A stretch of 17,407 nucleotides of DNA from Deltaproteobacteria bacterium (GTDB taxonomy: Bacteria > UBA10199 > DSSB01), in assembly GCA_020440745.1 (NCBI GenBank), contig JAGRNM010000006.1, positions 1 through 17,407 of the forward strand. Reading direction: 5' to 3'. The notes below the pieces were generated by a model that had not been told where the DNA came from, did not search any database, and saw only the letters and a program-made list of their open reading frames with translations. Every line of letters begins with the position of its first letter. Position 1 is the first letter of the stretch. The translations under genes and the position numbers were made by a program. Shown piece after piece: positions 1 through 6,532 of this stretch.

Positions 1-338
1 GGAATCCGAACCTTTTGTACCTTAAGTCCATTAGGACGGGTCCACTCCTTGGTCACCTGCCCCACTGGATCAGGCAATTGCACTACTTCTTGTAAACCCC
101 GGGCCATCTCCTCAATCCGTGCCCTATTAAGACGCAAACGATCCACCATGGCTGCGCTAAGCCCCTTGGCCTCAGCAGCTTCTAAATCCTTAGCATTTTC
201 TGCCGCAATTCTTGCTTGCTGATCCAAAAGCCTCTCAGCTGCCTTAAGCAAGACTTGATTCTTTTGCTCTGTCGTCAACTTAGCCGCCTCCCAACTGGCC
301 TCTCTAGCTTGACGAGCTAATTGAATAATCTCTTCCAT
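1..338 (-). CDS. proA: Gamma-glutamyl phosphate reductase, N-terminal part (cut by window edge)
   Basis: ProA reduces gamma-glutamyl phosphate to glutamate-5-semialdehyde with NADPH, the second step of proline synthesis, in the cytoplasm. Reading the minus strand from the ATG at 338 gives 112 codons before the window ends. The product begins MEEIIQLARQAREAS and contains the Ala/Glu-rich N-terminal helices of the aldehyde-dehydrogenase-fold family, then a stretch LPDPVGQVTKEWTRPNGLKV that closely follows the ProA pattern DPVG-x-V-x-x-x-W-x-RPNGL. The start is supported by AGGAGAG about nine bases upstream (near 348-354). The catalytic cysteine lies outside the window. Identification is from recognised family motifs; no proB or other proline gene is visible here. 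Confidence 0.9.
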   Translation of the reverse strand, partial: MEEIIQLARQAREASWEAAKLTTEQKNQVLLKAAERLLDQQARIAAENAKDLEAAEAKGLSAAMVDRLRLNRARIEEMARGLQEVVQLPDPVGQVTKEWTRPNGLKVQKVRI

Positions 339-374
339 AAGCAAAAAACTCTCCTAAAATAAGGATAAAAACCT

Positions 375-406
375 CTCTTAAGACCTAATCGGCCTCTTAA
401 GAAGCC
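375..406. promoter_or_regulatory. Two TCTTAAGA palindromes in the proA upstream region
   Basis: The 9-base word CTCTTAAGA occurs at 375-383 and again at 394-402, 19 bases apart, about two helical turns. TCTTAAGA is itself a perfect palindrome. The second copy sits in a 16-base imperfect palindrome, GGCCTCTTAAGAAGCC (391-406). They lie 37-68 bases upstream of the proA start, in the expected 5' leader or promoter zone. A regulator-binding site is an inference only; I do not recognise the motif. A further inverted repeat, AATACTTA (421-428) with TAAGTATT (445-452), flanks a T-rich loop just beyond. Confidence 0.3.
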
Positions 407-500
407 GCAATCATTAAATTAATACTTAGGATTTTTTTCTTTCATAAGTATTTAAAATTAAAGAAAAAAAGAAAAAAGCCCTCTCAAAATCACACTAGCT

Positions 501-546
501 ATTGACACATTGCATTAATAAGCGTACATTAACGCAATATGTCAAT
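501..546 (+). promoter_or_regulatory. Sigma-70-like promoter embedded in a 19-base inverted repeat
   Basis: TTGACA at 502-507 is a consensus -35. It is followed by a 17-base spacer and TACATT at 525-530, a 4/6 match to the -10 consensus. The whole element is bracketed by an imperfect inverted repeat: ATTGACACATTGCATTAAT (501-519) against ATTAACGCAATATGTCAAT (528-546), 17 of 19 positions pairing, with an 8-base centre. It is placed 16 bases before the 69-codon gene at 562. The overlap of -35, -10 and dyad is what an operator for a dimeric repressor would look like; the regulator is unknown. Confidence 0.55.
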
Positions 547-561
547 ATGAGAGGATAAACC

Positions 562-771
562 ATGAATACTTCACTAACCTTAAGCCGATTCCTCCTATGG
601 CCTCAGAAAAAGAAAGCACTAAAACTACCTTTTGCTTCTCCACAAAAAAATGGACAAAAGAAAAAGTCCCAATGGATGAAACAAATCAAGGACGCTTTTC
701 ATGAGCAAACTCCTTTAGACTGGTTACCATCCCAATACCAATACTCTTTAAAGCACTTGGAGCGTCACTAA
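562..771 (+). CDS. Hypothetical 69-residue basic protein
   Basis: I do not recognise this product. It is a short, lysine-rich protein (MNTSLTLSRFLLWPQKKKA at its start) with a basic run around residues 28-46 and a more mixed C-terminal segment containing PLDWLPSQYQYSLKHLERH. There is no obvious signal peptide, membrane helix or cysteine motif. Support for it being real is positional: GAGAGGA lies seven bases before the ATG, and a good promoter lies directly upstream inside an inverted repeat. It converges on trmJ with a single base between the two stop codons, and no terminator is visible between them. A small DNA- or RNA-binding protein is possible from the charge alone, but this is a guess. 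Confidence 0.55.
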   Translation: MNTSLTLSRFLLWPQKKKALKLPFASPQKNGQKKKSQWMKQIKDAFHEQTPLDWLPSQYQYSLKHLERH

Positions 772-772
772 T

Positions 773-1501
773 CTAGACTTGGGGGGGCTTGGGTTTTTTT
801 GCCCACCAGCGGACTTGTCTTAAAACACCACGCAACAAGTTGACTTCTTCGGACTTTAATAAAGCACGATGAAAAAGATTACGTAAGAGTTGCATCGTAT
901 GACGGGGGTTTTGCGGATTTAAAAAACCGGCTTCATTTAATAGGTCTTTTAAATCTTTATAAAATCCTTCCTGCTCTTGACTAGAAGCCAGAGGACTTGG
1001 GTCCTCTAAGGACAGGGACGAGTCTTGCTTAAAAAGCTCATAACAAAGCACCATCACAGCCTGAGCTAAATTAAGAGAGGGGGCCTCTTGAGAGCTGGGA
1101 ATACTCACCAGACGCTGACAAAGTTTTAAGTCCTCTTTAAGAAGGCCTTGGTCTTCGGGACCAAAGACTAAGGCAATGTTTTGAAAAGTAGTTTGCGTCA
1201 TTAACCAATCAGAAAAATCTTTTACCCACATTTGATTGTCCCTAGTCCCTCCTTGATGACGGGTCAAACCCACCACTAAGTCACAATCACTAACAGCTTG
1301 AGACAAACTATCAAAACAAGTGGCTCTCTCTAAGACATCCTGAGCATGGGGTGCCATTTGTCTAGCTTGAGCCGAATGGGGATCAGCCTCTGGATTAACC
1401 AAACGTAAAGCATCAAGCCCCATATTCTTCATAGCCCTAGCCACCGAGCCAAGATTGCCCGAGTACTTAGGGCGCACCAAAATGATAAAAATATTAGGCA
1501 T
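773..1501 (-). CDS. trmJ: tRNA (cytidine/uridine-32-2'-O)-methyltransferase, TrmJ family
   Basis: This is a SPOUT-class (TrmH-type) RNA methyltransferase. TrmJ uses S-adenosylmethionine to methylate the ribose of position 32 in tRNA anticodon loops. All three family motifs are visible: motif 1 around residues 9-28 (LVRPKYSGNLGSVARAMKNM, with Asn16 and Arg22), motif 2 at 112-120 (VFGPEDQGL) and motif 3 at 134-152, containing SLNLAQAVMVL. These form the trefoil-knot cofactor site. The length of 242 residues matches the E. coli protein (about 246), including the C-terminal helical dimerisation tail with its Trp-rich end. Specificity for tRNA position 32 rather than another RNA is inferred from family resemblance. 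The hicAB remnant lies directly upstream on the same strand. Confidence 0.88.
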   Translation of the reverse strand: MPNIFIILVRPKYSGNLGSVARAMKNMGLDALRLVNPEADPHSAQARQMAPHAQDVLERATCFDSLSQAVSDCDLVVGLTRHQGGTRDNQMWVKDFSDWLMTQTTFQNIALVFGPEDQGLLKEDLKLCQRLVSIPSSQEAPSLNLAQAVMVLCYELFKQDSSLSLEDPSPLASSQEQEGFYKDLKDLLNEAGFLNPQNPRHTMQLLRNLFHRALLKSEEVNLLRGVLRQVRWWAKKPKPPQV

Positions 1502-1507
1502 AGAAAT

Positions 1508-1757
1508 TTAAGAAGATTTAAGAGAGTCCAGGTTTAAAGCCTTTTTTAAACTTCTAATACAATAAGCCTGCAGACTTTCCCCTGCTTGAAAAGCCCTAAT
1601 CGCCAAAAGCTTATGCAAAGTCTTGGCTGGGCTTGCCACTTAAAGTTAACTTAAAACCTTTAGGGTGACTAAAGTTAGGATGACTACTCTTGCCTCCTCG
1701 GTTGACAAAACCTGCTTTCTCCAAAATCTTAATTAAGTCTTTAATTTTAGGAGACAT
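1508..1757 (-). pseudogene. Decayed hicA-hicB toxin-antitoxin locus (fused remnant)
   Basis: On the minus strand an ATG at 1757 opens a 48-codon frame ending at 1611 (MSPKIKDLIKILEKAGFVNR at the start, then GGKSSHPNFSHPKG and LTLSGKPSQDFA). This is the N-terminal two thirds of a HicA mRNA-interferase toxin. It keeps the family's GGKxSH catalytic-histidine region but stops before the C-terminal helix. One base out of frame, the sequence continues as KTLHKLLAIRAFQAGESLQ, AYCIRSLKKAL and ends with a stop at 1508. That segment resembles the C-terminal ribbon-helix-helix part of a HicB antitoxin. The order hicA then hicB is the usual one. The simplest reading is one deletion that removed the end of hicA and most of hicB. 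Neither product should be complete. Confidence 0.7.
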
Positions 1758-1767
1758 AAAAAATGGC

Positions 1768-1790
1768 ACCATAGTGGTACTATATGTCAA
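1768..1790 (-). promoter_or_regulatory. Possible ancestral hicAB promoter/operator
   Basis: Just upstream of the hicA remnant the minus strand has a consensus TTGACA (1790-1785). Next to it are two overlapping short palindromes: TAGTGGTACTA (1772-1782, 4+3+4) and ACCATAGTGGT (1768-1778, 4+3+4). HicB proteins are known to repress their own promoter by binding palindromes, so this could be the old operator. No convincing -10 hexamer stands 16-18 bases from the TTGACA, which keeps confidence low. Confidence 0.3.
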
Positions 1791-1807
1791 CTATTAAAGG
1801 TTTGTCC

Positions 1808-3157
1808 TTAAGCCGAGACCTTCAAACCTTTTACCCAAAGGTCTCTACCACCATAAGAACCCGTCACATGGGTAGACTGATAACGAAGTTTTTGCCCCAT
1901 CCCTTTAATATTAAGTAGCATCTCAAAAAAATTACCGGCTACCGTAAAGTCAGCTATGGGGTACTGAATCTGTCCATCCTCTACCCAATAACCCAAAGCT
2001 CCATAAGAAAAGTCGCCACTAATGGGAGAAGCCATCGCTCCGTGTAATTCTTTAATATAAAGAGCCTGATTGACCTTTTTTAAAAGCTCTTCTTCTGGCA
2101 TAGTCTTGCCCTGCCAAGCCAAGTTAAGTGGACTTAAAGCCGGCGCTTGACCAGAGGCAAAGGCTGCATTGCCCGTTGTTTTAACCCCAGCTTTTTTAGC
2201 AGTATAAAGATTATGATAAAAATTTTTAAACATACCCTCTTTGATCAAATCCAAATCTTGAGCAGGCATCCCCTCCCCATCCAAAACCACCGGCACCAAA
2301 CCCTGAATTGGACTCTGGGATAAGGTAACTATTTCGGAAGCAATCTTTTGTTCTAATTTTTTTTCTAACTTAGATAAGCCCTTATATAAAAAATCACCTC
2401 CAAAGGCCGGAACAAAACTTCTTAATAGTTGAGCTGCAGGAGCGGCCTCTAAAATAATCTCATAGTCACCCGACTTAATCGTCTTGGGCTCAATCCTCCT
2501 GACGGCTTCGGCTGCCACCTGGCCTACCCAAGCCTGAGAATCAAAATCCTTAAGATGACGGATTGACTCGCCCTCATAGGCATTAACCACACGCCCATCT
2601 TTGCCTTCTGCTAAAACGGAAAGCCCAATATGCCTAAGACCACTTGTTTCAGCATGTTTTAAACCCTGAGAATTAAGTAAATAACGAGTTTTTTTAGTAT
2701 GACCCCAACTAAGCTCAGAGACATTTTTAATCTTTGGATCAAAAGCCAAAGCTAAAGCCTCCATCTTAAGAGCTTCTTTTTCTAAGTCTTGCATGGAAGT
2801 TTTGAAAATACTCTCGTCTATAAAGTGATGCTCTTCTAACTGAATACTAGGAGCCAGACTATAGTTGGGATCAGGATCACTAAACTCACAAGCAAGCTTA
2901 GCCTGTTCAATGGCCTGCTTAAGAGAAGTTAAATTTAAACCCTCACAGGTAGAAGCTCCCCAAGCCTCTCCCATACTCAACCAAACACTTAGCTTAACTT
3001 CATCAGAGACTTGCACGGACTTAAGCTCGCGTTCAAAAACTTCAACACCTCTTTGCTCCTTAGCCATAGCAGAAAGAAGAATATTAGAGACGCCTATTTT
3101 TTTAGCCTCAGCTAGCCCTTGTTCTAACAAATTAAAAAGAGAATCATCACCCATCAT
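1808..3157 (-). CDS. pmbA: PmbA/TldE family protein (TldD partner subunit)
   Basis: PmbA (TldE) pairs with TldD to form a cytoplasmic protease that trims unfolded peptides, including microcin B17 and CcdA in E. coli. The 449-residue product has the family's full length. It ends in the conserved block with GDFSYGALGYWVEDG, YPIADFTVAGNFFEM and STHVTGSYGGRDLWVKGL. The HExxxH metal motif of TldD is absent, as expected for the non-catalytic TldE subunit, and no tldD is seen in the window. I chose the ATG at 3157 because AAGGTGAG sits six bases before it. The longest open frame would begin at a GTG at 3166, but that codon lies inside this Shine-Dalgarno sequence. Upstream neighbours are unrelated in function. 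Confidence 0.88.
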   Translation of the reverse strand: MMGDDSLFNLLEQGLAEAKKIGVSNILLSAMAKEQRGVEVFERELKSVQVSDEVKLSVWLSMGEAWGASTCEGLNLTSLKQAIEQAKLACEFSDPDPNYSLAPSIQLEEHHFIDESIFKTSMQDLEKEALKMEALALAFDPKIKNVSELSWGHTKKTRYLLNSQGLKHAETSGLRHIGLSVLAEGKDGRVVNAYEGESIRHLKDFDSQAWVGQVAAEAVRRIEPKTIKSGDYEIILEAAPAAQLLRSFVPAFGGDFLYKGLSKLEKKLEQKIASEIVTLSQSPIQGLVPVVLDGEGMPAQDLDLIKEGMFKNFYHNLYTAKKAGVKTTGNAAFASGQAPALSPLNLAWQGKTMPEEELLKKVNQALYIKELHGAMASPISGDFSYGALGYWVEDGQIQYPIADFTVAGNFFEMLLNIKGMGQKLRYQSTHVTGSYGGRDLWVKGLKVSA

Positions 3158-3206
3158 AGTACTCACCTTATATGCTTAAGTAAAAAAACCTTCTAAGTCT
3201 AAAATT

Positions 3207-3254
3207 AAAAAAAAAGCCAGTCTAGAGTCTTTTATCAAGACTTGAAAGACTGGC
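3207..3254 (-). terminator. Intrinsic terminator of the Spy/CpxP-like gene
   Basis: Read on the minus strand, GCCAGTCT (3216-3223) pairs perfectly with AGACTGGC (3247-3254). An inner pair AGTCTT (3226-3231) / AAGACT (3237-3242) surrounds a 5-base loop. The stem is followed by nine T residues on the minus strand (A-run at 3207-3215). It lies 33 bases after the stop codon of the gene at 3287-3694 and before pmbA, so it should separate the two transcripts. Confidence 0.85.
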
Positions 3255-3286
3255 TTAAAATTTTTAATCTAAATAATCCAAATAAA

Positions 3287-3694
3287 TTAACGAATATCAC
3301 GAGAACCAGACTTACGGTCTCGCGCTTCGCGCTTTTGGACCCAAGCTTCAAACTTAGCCTTTTGCTCAGCATTTAAAAGAGCTTTAATTTCTCCGTCTTC
3401 TTTAGATTTGATGGCTTTCATATCTTGCTCTAATTTTTTAGTAGTTTTTTCTTTTCCTGCTACTGTAGCATTATCACCATCCAAACGAGCACGACGTAAG
3501 GCTCGATTTTCTCGGTTATATTCCTGACGTACCTTGCTATATTCCTGTCGGTATTTAGATTGAATGGTATTGACCTTAGCAGCCTGATCCTGGCTAAGTC
3601 CCAATTCTTGCTCTAACCTAGCATCGGCATAAAGACTAGTAGCTGAAAATAAAAATAGAAGACTTAAAGATGATAATATAATTTTTAAACGCAT
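3287..3694 (-). CDS. Periplasmic Spy/CpxP-like (LTxxQ-type) protein
   Basis: The 135-residue product starts with a typical signal peptide (Lys/Arg start, hydrophobic core, predicted cut after SLYA at residue 23). The mature part is almost entirely charged helix. It has two copies of a loose 'L-x-x-x-Q' pattern, LGLSQDQAAKVNTIQSKY near the start and LLNAEQKAKFEAWVQKREA near the end, which is the layout of Spy/CpxP family periplasmic chaperones and related metal or stress sensors. Function beyond 'small periplasmic helical protein' is inference. The start at 3694 is chosen because AAGGAG lies five bases upstream and the signal peptide begins there. An in-frame ATG at 3736 would add 14 residues before the signal peptide. 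The gene has its own terminator and appears monocistronic. Confidence 0.7.
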   Translation of the reverse strand: MRLKIILSSLSLLFLFSATSLYADARLEQELGLSQDQAAKVNTIQSKYRQEYSKVRQEYNRENRALRRARLDGDNATVAGKEKTTKKLEQDMKAIKSKEDGEIKALLNAEQKAKFEAWVQKREARDRKSGSRDIR

Positions 3695-3896
3695 AATTTC
3701 TCCTTGATTTAATTTGATTAAATAAGTGTCTATCAAAGACCTTTAATCTCGGTCATTAGACCAAACGTGTCTTTATTTTTAAACGTTCTAAAAGACAACT
3801 AGCTTTTTCATTAAGTTAAAAAATTTTAAAGAAGTTAAAATATACTAGATCTTTAATAAAAAGGTTAAGAAAGACTAACGGCTTCTGTTTTAATAA

Positions 3897-3939
3897 AAAT
3901 TTAGATTAATTTAGATTAATTTAAAATTAATCTAAATTT
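3897..3939 (-). repeat. AT-only direct and inverted repeats at the end of the chalcone-isomerase-like gene
   Basis: TTAGATTAAT occurs twice in tandem (3901-3910, 3911-3920), and its reverse complement follows in ATTAATCTAAATTT (3926-3939). The outer arm AAATTTAGATTAAT (3897-3910) pairs perfectly over 14 bases. The inner copy can form an 11-base stem with a 5-base loop (3910-3936). It overlaps the stop codon of the gene at 3927. It could act as a weak, AU-only terminator or mRNA 3'-end stem; the lack of G-C pairs argues against a strong one. Confidence 0.4.
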
Positions 3940-4490
3940 CCCAAAAGACCCGCTTTAAAGGCTTCTCCCGGCGGATTGGGACCAATCAAACAAGCCAATA
4001 AAGCATCCGCAAAGTCTTTACCTTGGATAAAGCCTTTAGACTGACCCTTGACTAAGACCTCTGTTCCTTTTCCTGGCCTATAAACAAAGACATAAGTTTG
4101 GTCTTTTTGAATATCTTCCATATAATCACACAGGGTTTTCATCTTAGCCTTTAAATCATCAGAAGGATGGGCTGTGTTATTATTTAAACCCTCTAACCAA
4201 GCGTCACAGACTTTATCTTTTCCTACATCACGAACAAAGTGCATTACCACATAACGGGATTGATCCTTGGAGAGGATTTTTTTAGCACTAGCTTCTTTTT
4301 CCGGAAGATAAAGCCCTGCCACATAGACTTTGATAAAGGCCTTTTTTCTTAAACCCAAGCCATTTAGCTGCAGTATTTGTTCATCCACCTTGAGTTGATC
4401 GGGCAAAGTCACTCCTGCTAATTCTGCCGCCAAAACAGGACTAGTAAAAAGAATAATAAGAAAAAAAACAAAGGACTTAAATAAGTTCAC
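3927..4490 (-). CDS. Exported chalcone-isomerase-like domain protein
   Basis: The 187-residue product has a signal peptide (NLFKSFVFFLIILFTSPVLA) with a likely cut before AELAG. The mature part matches the bacterial chalcone-isomerase-like fold: a first segment GVTLPDQLKVDEQILQLNGL, then GLRKKAFIKVYVAGLYLP, and a closing GKDFADALLACLIGPNPP region. Bacterial members are periplasmic proteins of unknown role. Chalcone isomerase activity should not be assumed. I place the start at the GTG at 4490, because a full AAGGAGGT Shine-Dalgarno sequence (4503-4496) lies five bases upstream and the signal peptide begins there. The ATG at 4541 would add 17 charged residues before the signal peptide. It is transcribed away from the M48 gene at 4737. 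Confidence 0.78.
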   Translation of the reverse strand: MNLFKSFVFFLIILFTSPVLAAELAGVTLPDQLKVDEQILQLNGLGLRKKAFIKVYVAGLYLPEKEASAKKILSKDQSRYVVMHFVRDVGKDKVCDAWLEGLNNNTAHPSDDLKAKMKTLCDYMEDIQKDQTYVFVYRPGKGTEVLVKGQSKGFIQGKDFADALLACLIGPNPPGEAFKAGLLGNLD

Positions 4491-4736
4491 CTCACACCTC
4501 CTTTTTAATCCACGAAGGAATGTTATCCCCTCTGTTTTCAAGGGATCAAAAAAACCAAAAATGAAGAACTCATCCCTGATGGATCTTAAGCATTCTCCGT
4601 CATAACCCCACCAATAAGTTTCAACTTTTTACAAAAAAATAGCCTACTTTTTTAATTATAGCTAAAAAATCCTCTTTAGCCCAAGCCCAAACTAAAAGAC
4701 TAGACAGTATCAAATAAACAGGCTTAATCTAAATCT

Positions 4737-5459
4737 ATGGATCTACGTATTAATGCTGGACTCAGCCGTATGCCCACCTGGCTTAATCGCAGTAAGTCTG
4801 GCAGCAAAACCAGCTCCTCATCCGGCAAAGCTCCTGCCAAAAGTTTGGGAGAAACCCCACCCGTCATCGAAAAATTAGAAAACCACCCCCAACTGGCTGT
4901 TCTCTTTAGTTATTATGGAGCCTTAGAAAAAATTAAACGCAAACTCAAACAGCTCTCCGGTCAAGATGCCAAATTAGTCCTAGCCAAAAATACCGTGGGA
5001 GCCGCTGACGACAAGGGCAATGTTTATATAGGGGTAAAATTGTTGGAGCAACATGGCCACAACCACGATCTTTTAGCAGGCGTAATGGCCCACGAATGGG
5101 GACACCTAATCAGCAATCAAAAAAAACGCTCTAGCTTAGACCACTTAAGCTGGGAGCAAATTTACGAATTAAGACGAGAAGAAGAAGCTGCGGCCGATGC
5201 TTTTTGTGGCCGAATGCTAGCCATGATGACCTATAGGATAGAACCCATTATCGAGTTTTTAAAACAAGCCCAAGAAGGCAGTGACACAGTCAAATACTAT
5301 GCCGCCCCCATTAGGGCAGCTATTATTACAGAAGCCTATCGACGCAATGCCCAAAGAGGAGAAGCCACTAAAAAATTTCTTCCACGTCGCGCTTATCCTA
5401 ACCCTTATACTCATCGACTCATTTCTCAAGAGTCCGAGCACCCTGGGATTCTTACCTAA
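4737..5459 (+). CDS. M48-like zinc metallopeptidase without membrane segment
   Basis: A gluzincin-type zinc peptidase is indicated by HEWGH at residues 119-123 (HExxH, preceded by LLAGVMA) and by a downstream helix EEEAAADAF, in which Glu150 and Asp154 give the ExxxD pattern of the third zinc ligand in M48 enzymes. The substrate is unknown. Unlike HtpX, Ste24 or BepA-type members, the 240-residue product shows no signal peptide or transmembrane helix. Its first 40 residues are Ser/Gly/Lys-rich and probably disordered. The start has no clear Shine-Dalgarno sequence; the ATG at 4737 is the first in frame, and Met12 (4770) is an alternative. A weak promoter candidate is TTTACA (4628-4633) with TTTAAT (4651-4656). 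The gene lies 113 bases before tatT on the same strand; a functional link is not shown. Confidence 0.75.
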   Translation: MDLRINAGLSRMPTWLNRSKSGSKTSSSSGKAPAKSLGETPPVIEKLENHPQLAVLFSYYGALEKIKRKLKQLSGQDAKLVLAKNTVGAADDKGNVYIGVKLLEQHGHNHDLLAGVMAHEWGHLISNQKKRSSLDHLSWEQIYELRREEEAAADAFCGRMLAMMTYRIEPIIEFLKQAQEGSDTVKYYAAPIRAAIITEAYRRNAQRGEATKKFLPRRAYPNPYTHRLISQESEHPGILT

Positions 5460-5572
5460 ATTAAAGGCTTAACTGATGACCACAAAGTCCCTTAACCCAT
5501 CACCACCACAGCAAAAAAATTGTATGGATTGCCGCTAGACACTGCCTACTAGCCATGCTAGCTCCCCAGGCC

Positions 5573-6490
5573 ATGAAAGCTAAGTATATAACGCATTACG
5601 TCACTATTATTGCGATTCTTTTTTTCAGCTCCGCTTGCGGTCTTAAAAAAACCGCCACCAAAATCACAACTCAGGTTTTTTATGATGCTACTCCTTCCAT
5701 GGATGAAGAATCCGACGTTGATTTAGCAAGTCACGCCTCCTTAGCTTTTTTAAAAATGTTGGATAGTTTTTATCTACAAAACCCAAAAGACAAAACAACC
5801 TTACTCTTACTTACCCGAGCCTACAGTTCCTATGCCTACGGTTTTACAGAAAACGCTATCTTAGAAGCTCAAGACTTAACCCAACAAAAAAAATCTAAAA
5901 CCCGCGCTAAGGAGTTTTATAGAAGAGCTAAAAAAGCGGCGATGGAATTATTAGACCAAAAAGGCTTAAGCAAAGCCCGTCAATCTAGTTTAGAGGCTTG
6001 GAAAAAGGCCTTAAAGGGAAAAGGCAAAAAAGACTTAGAAGATCTTTTTTGGATCGCCTTTGCCTGGGGCAATTACCTTAATTGGCATAAAGATGACATT
6101 GCCGCTATTGGAGAGATTCCTAAGGTCCAAAGCTTGATGGAGCGCGTTTACGAGCTAGACCCTAATTATTACCATGGAGGTCCTAGTTTACTTTTAGGCG
6201 GCTTTTATGCCAGTCGTCCTCCCATGCTAGGCGGCCAACCTAAGCTGGCTAAAGAGTTTTTTGAACAAGCCCTAGAAGCAAATCAAGGACAGCACCTAAT
6301 GGCAAAAGTCGCCTACGCACAATTTTATGCTGTACAAACACAAAAACGTGAACTTTTTAATCGACTTTTAAATGAAGTAATCCAAGGCGATGCTGAAGCC
6401 AAAAAAGAATTAATACTAAGTAATAAACTGGCTAAAATTCGCGCCAAACTTTTACTGAAAAAAGCCGATAACTTTTTTGCCACCAACTAA
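5573..6490 (+). CDS. tatT: TatT: TPR-type lipoprotein of a TRAP transporter
   Basis: TatT is an outer- or periplasm-facing lipoprotein found with a subclass of TRAP transporters; the best-studied example is Tp0956 of Treponema pallidum, a helical TPR-like protein that binds its DctP partner. Here the N terminus has a lipoprotein signal with lipobox SSAC, Cys22 being the acylated residue. The body is all helix. It includes LFWIAFAWGNYLNWHKDD and a conserved-looking YHGGPSLLLGGFYASRPPML segment, followed by a TPR-like KEFFEQALEAN. I chose the ATG at 5573 because it gives a normal signal-peptide length. The upstream ATG at 5555 adds six residues, and neither start has a good Shine-Dalgarno sequence. 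The dctP gene begins 42 bases downstream, which fixes the role. Confidence 0.85.
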   Translation: MKAKYITHYVTIIAILFFSSACGLKKTATKITTQVFYDATPSMDEESDVDLASHASLAFLKMLDSFYLQNPKDKTTLLLLTRAYSSYAYGFTENAILEAQDLTQQKKSKTRAKEFYRRAKKAAMELLDQKGLSKARQSSLEAWKKALKGKGKKDLEDLFWIAFAWGNYLNWHKDDIAAIGEIPKVQSLMERVYELDPNYYHGGPSLLLGGFYASRPPMLGGQPKLAKEFFEQALEANQGQHLMAKVAYAQFYAVQTQKRELFNRLLNEVIQGDAEAKKELILSNKLAKIRAKLLLKKADNFFATN

Positions 6491-6532
6491 TTTTTTTTAA
6501 TTTAATTTCCAAGTCCACGGGAGGTTTTCTTC

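Noticed and set aside
562..771. Possible DUF1127-type small protein.
   Set aside because: It is small and basic, but the Arg-rich core and the closing D-x-x-L-x-D-I-G motif of that family are missing.
2865..3179. 104-codon plus-strand open frame opposite pmbA.
   Set aside because: It is antisense to a well-conserved gene, has Ser/Cys-rich shadow composition and no ribosome-binding site.
3737..3896. AT-rich gap upstream of the Spy/CpxP-like gene, checked for small genes, RNA or promoters.
   Set aside because: Only weak hexamers (for example TTGATA at 3736-3731 on the minus strand with no good -10) and no open frame or stable structure were found.
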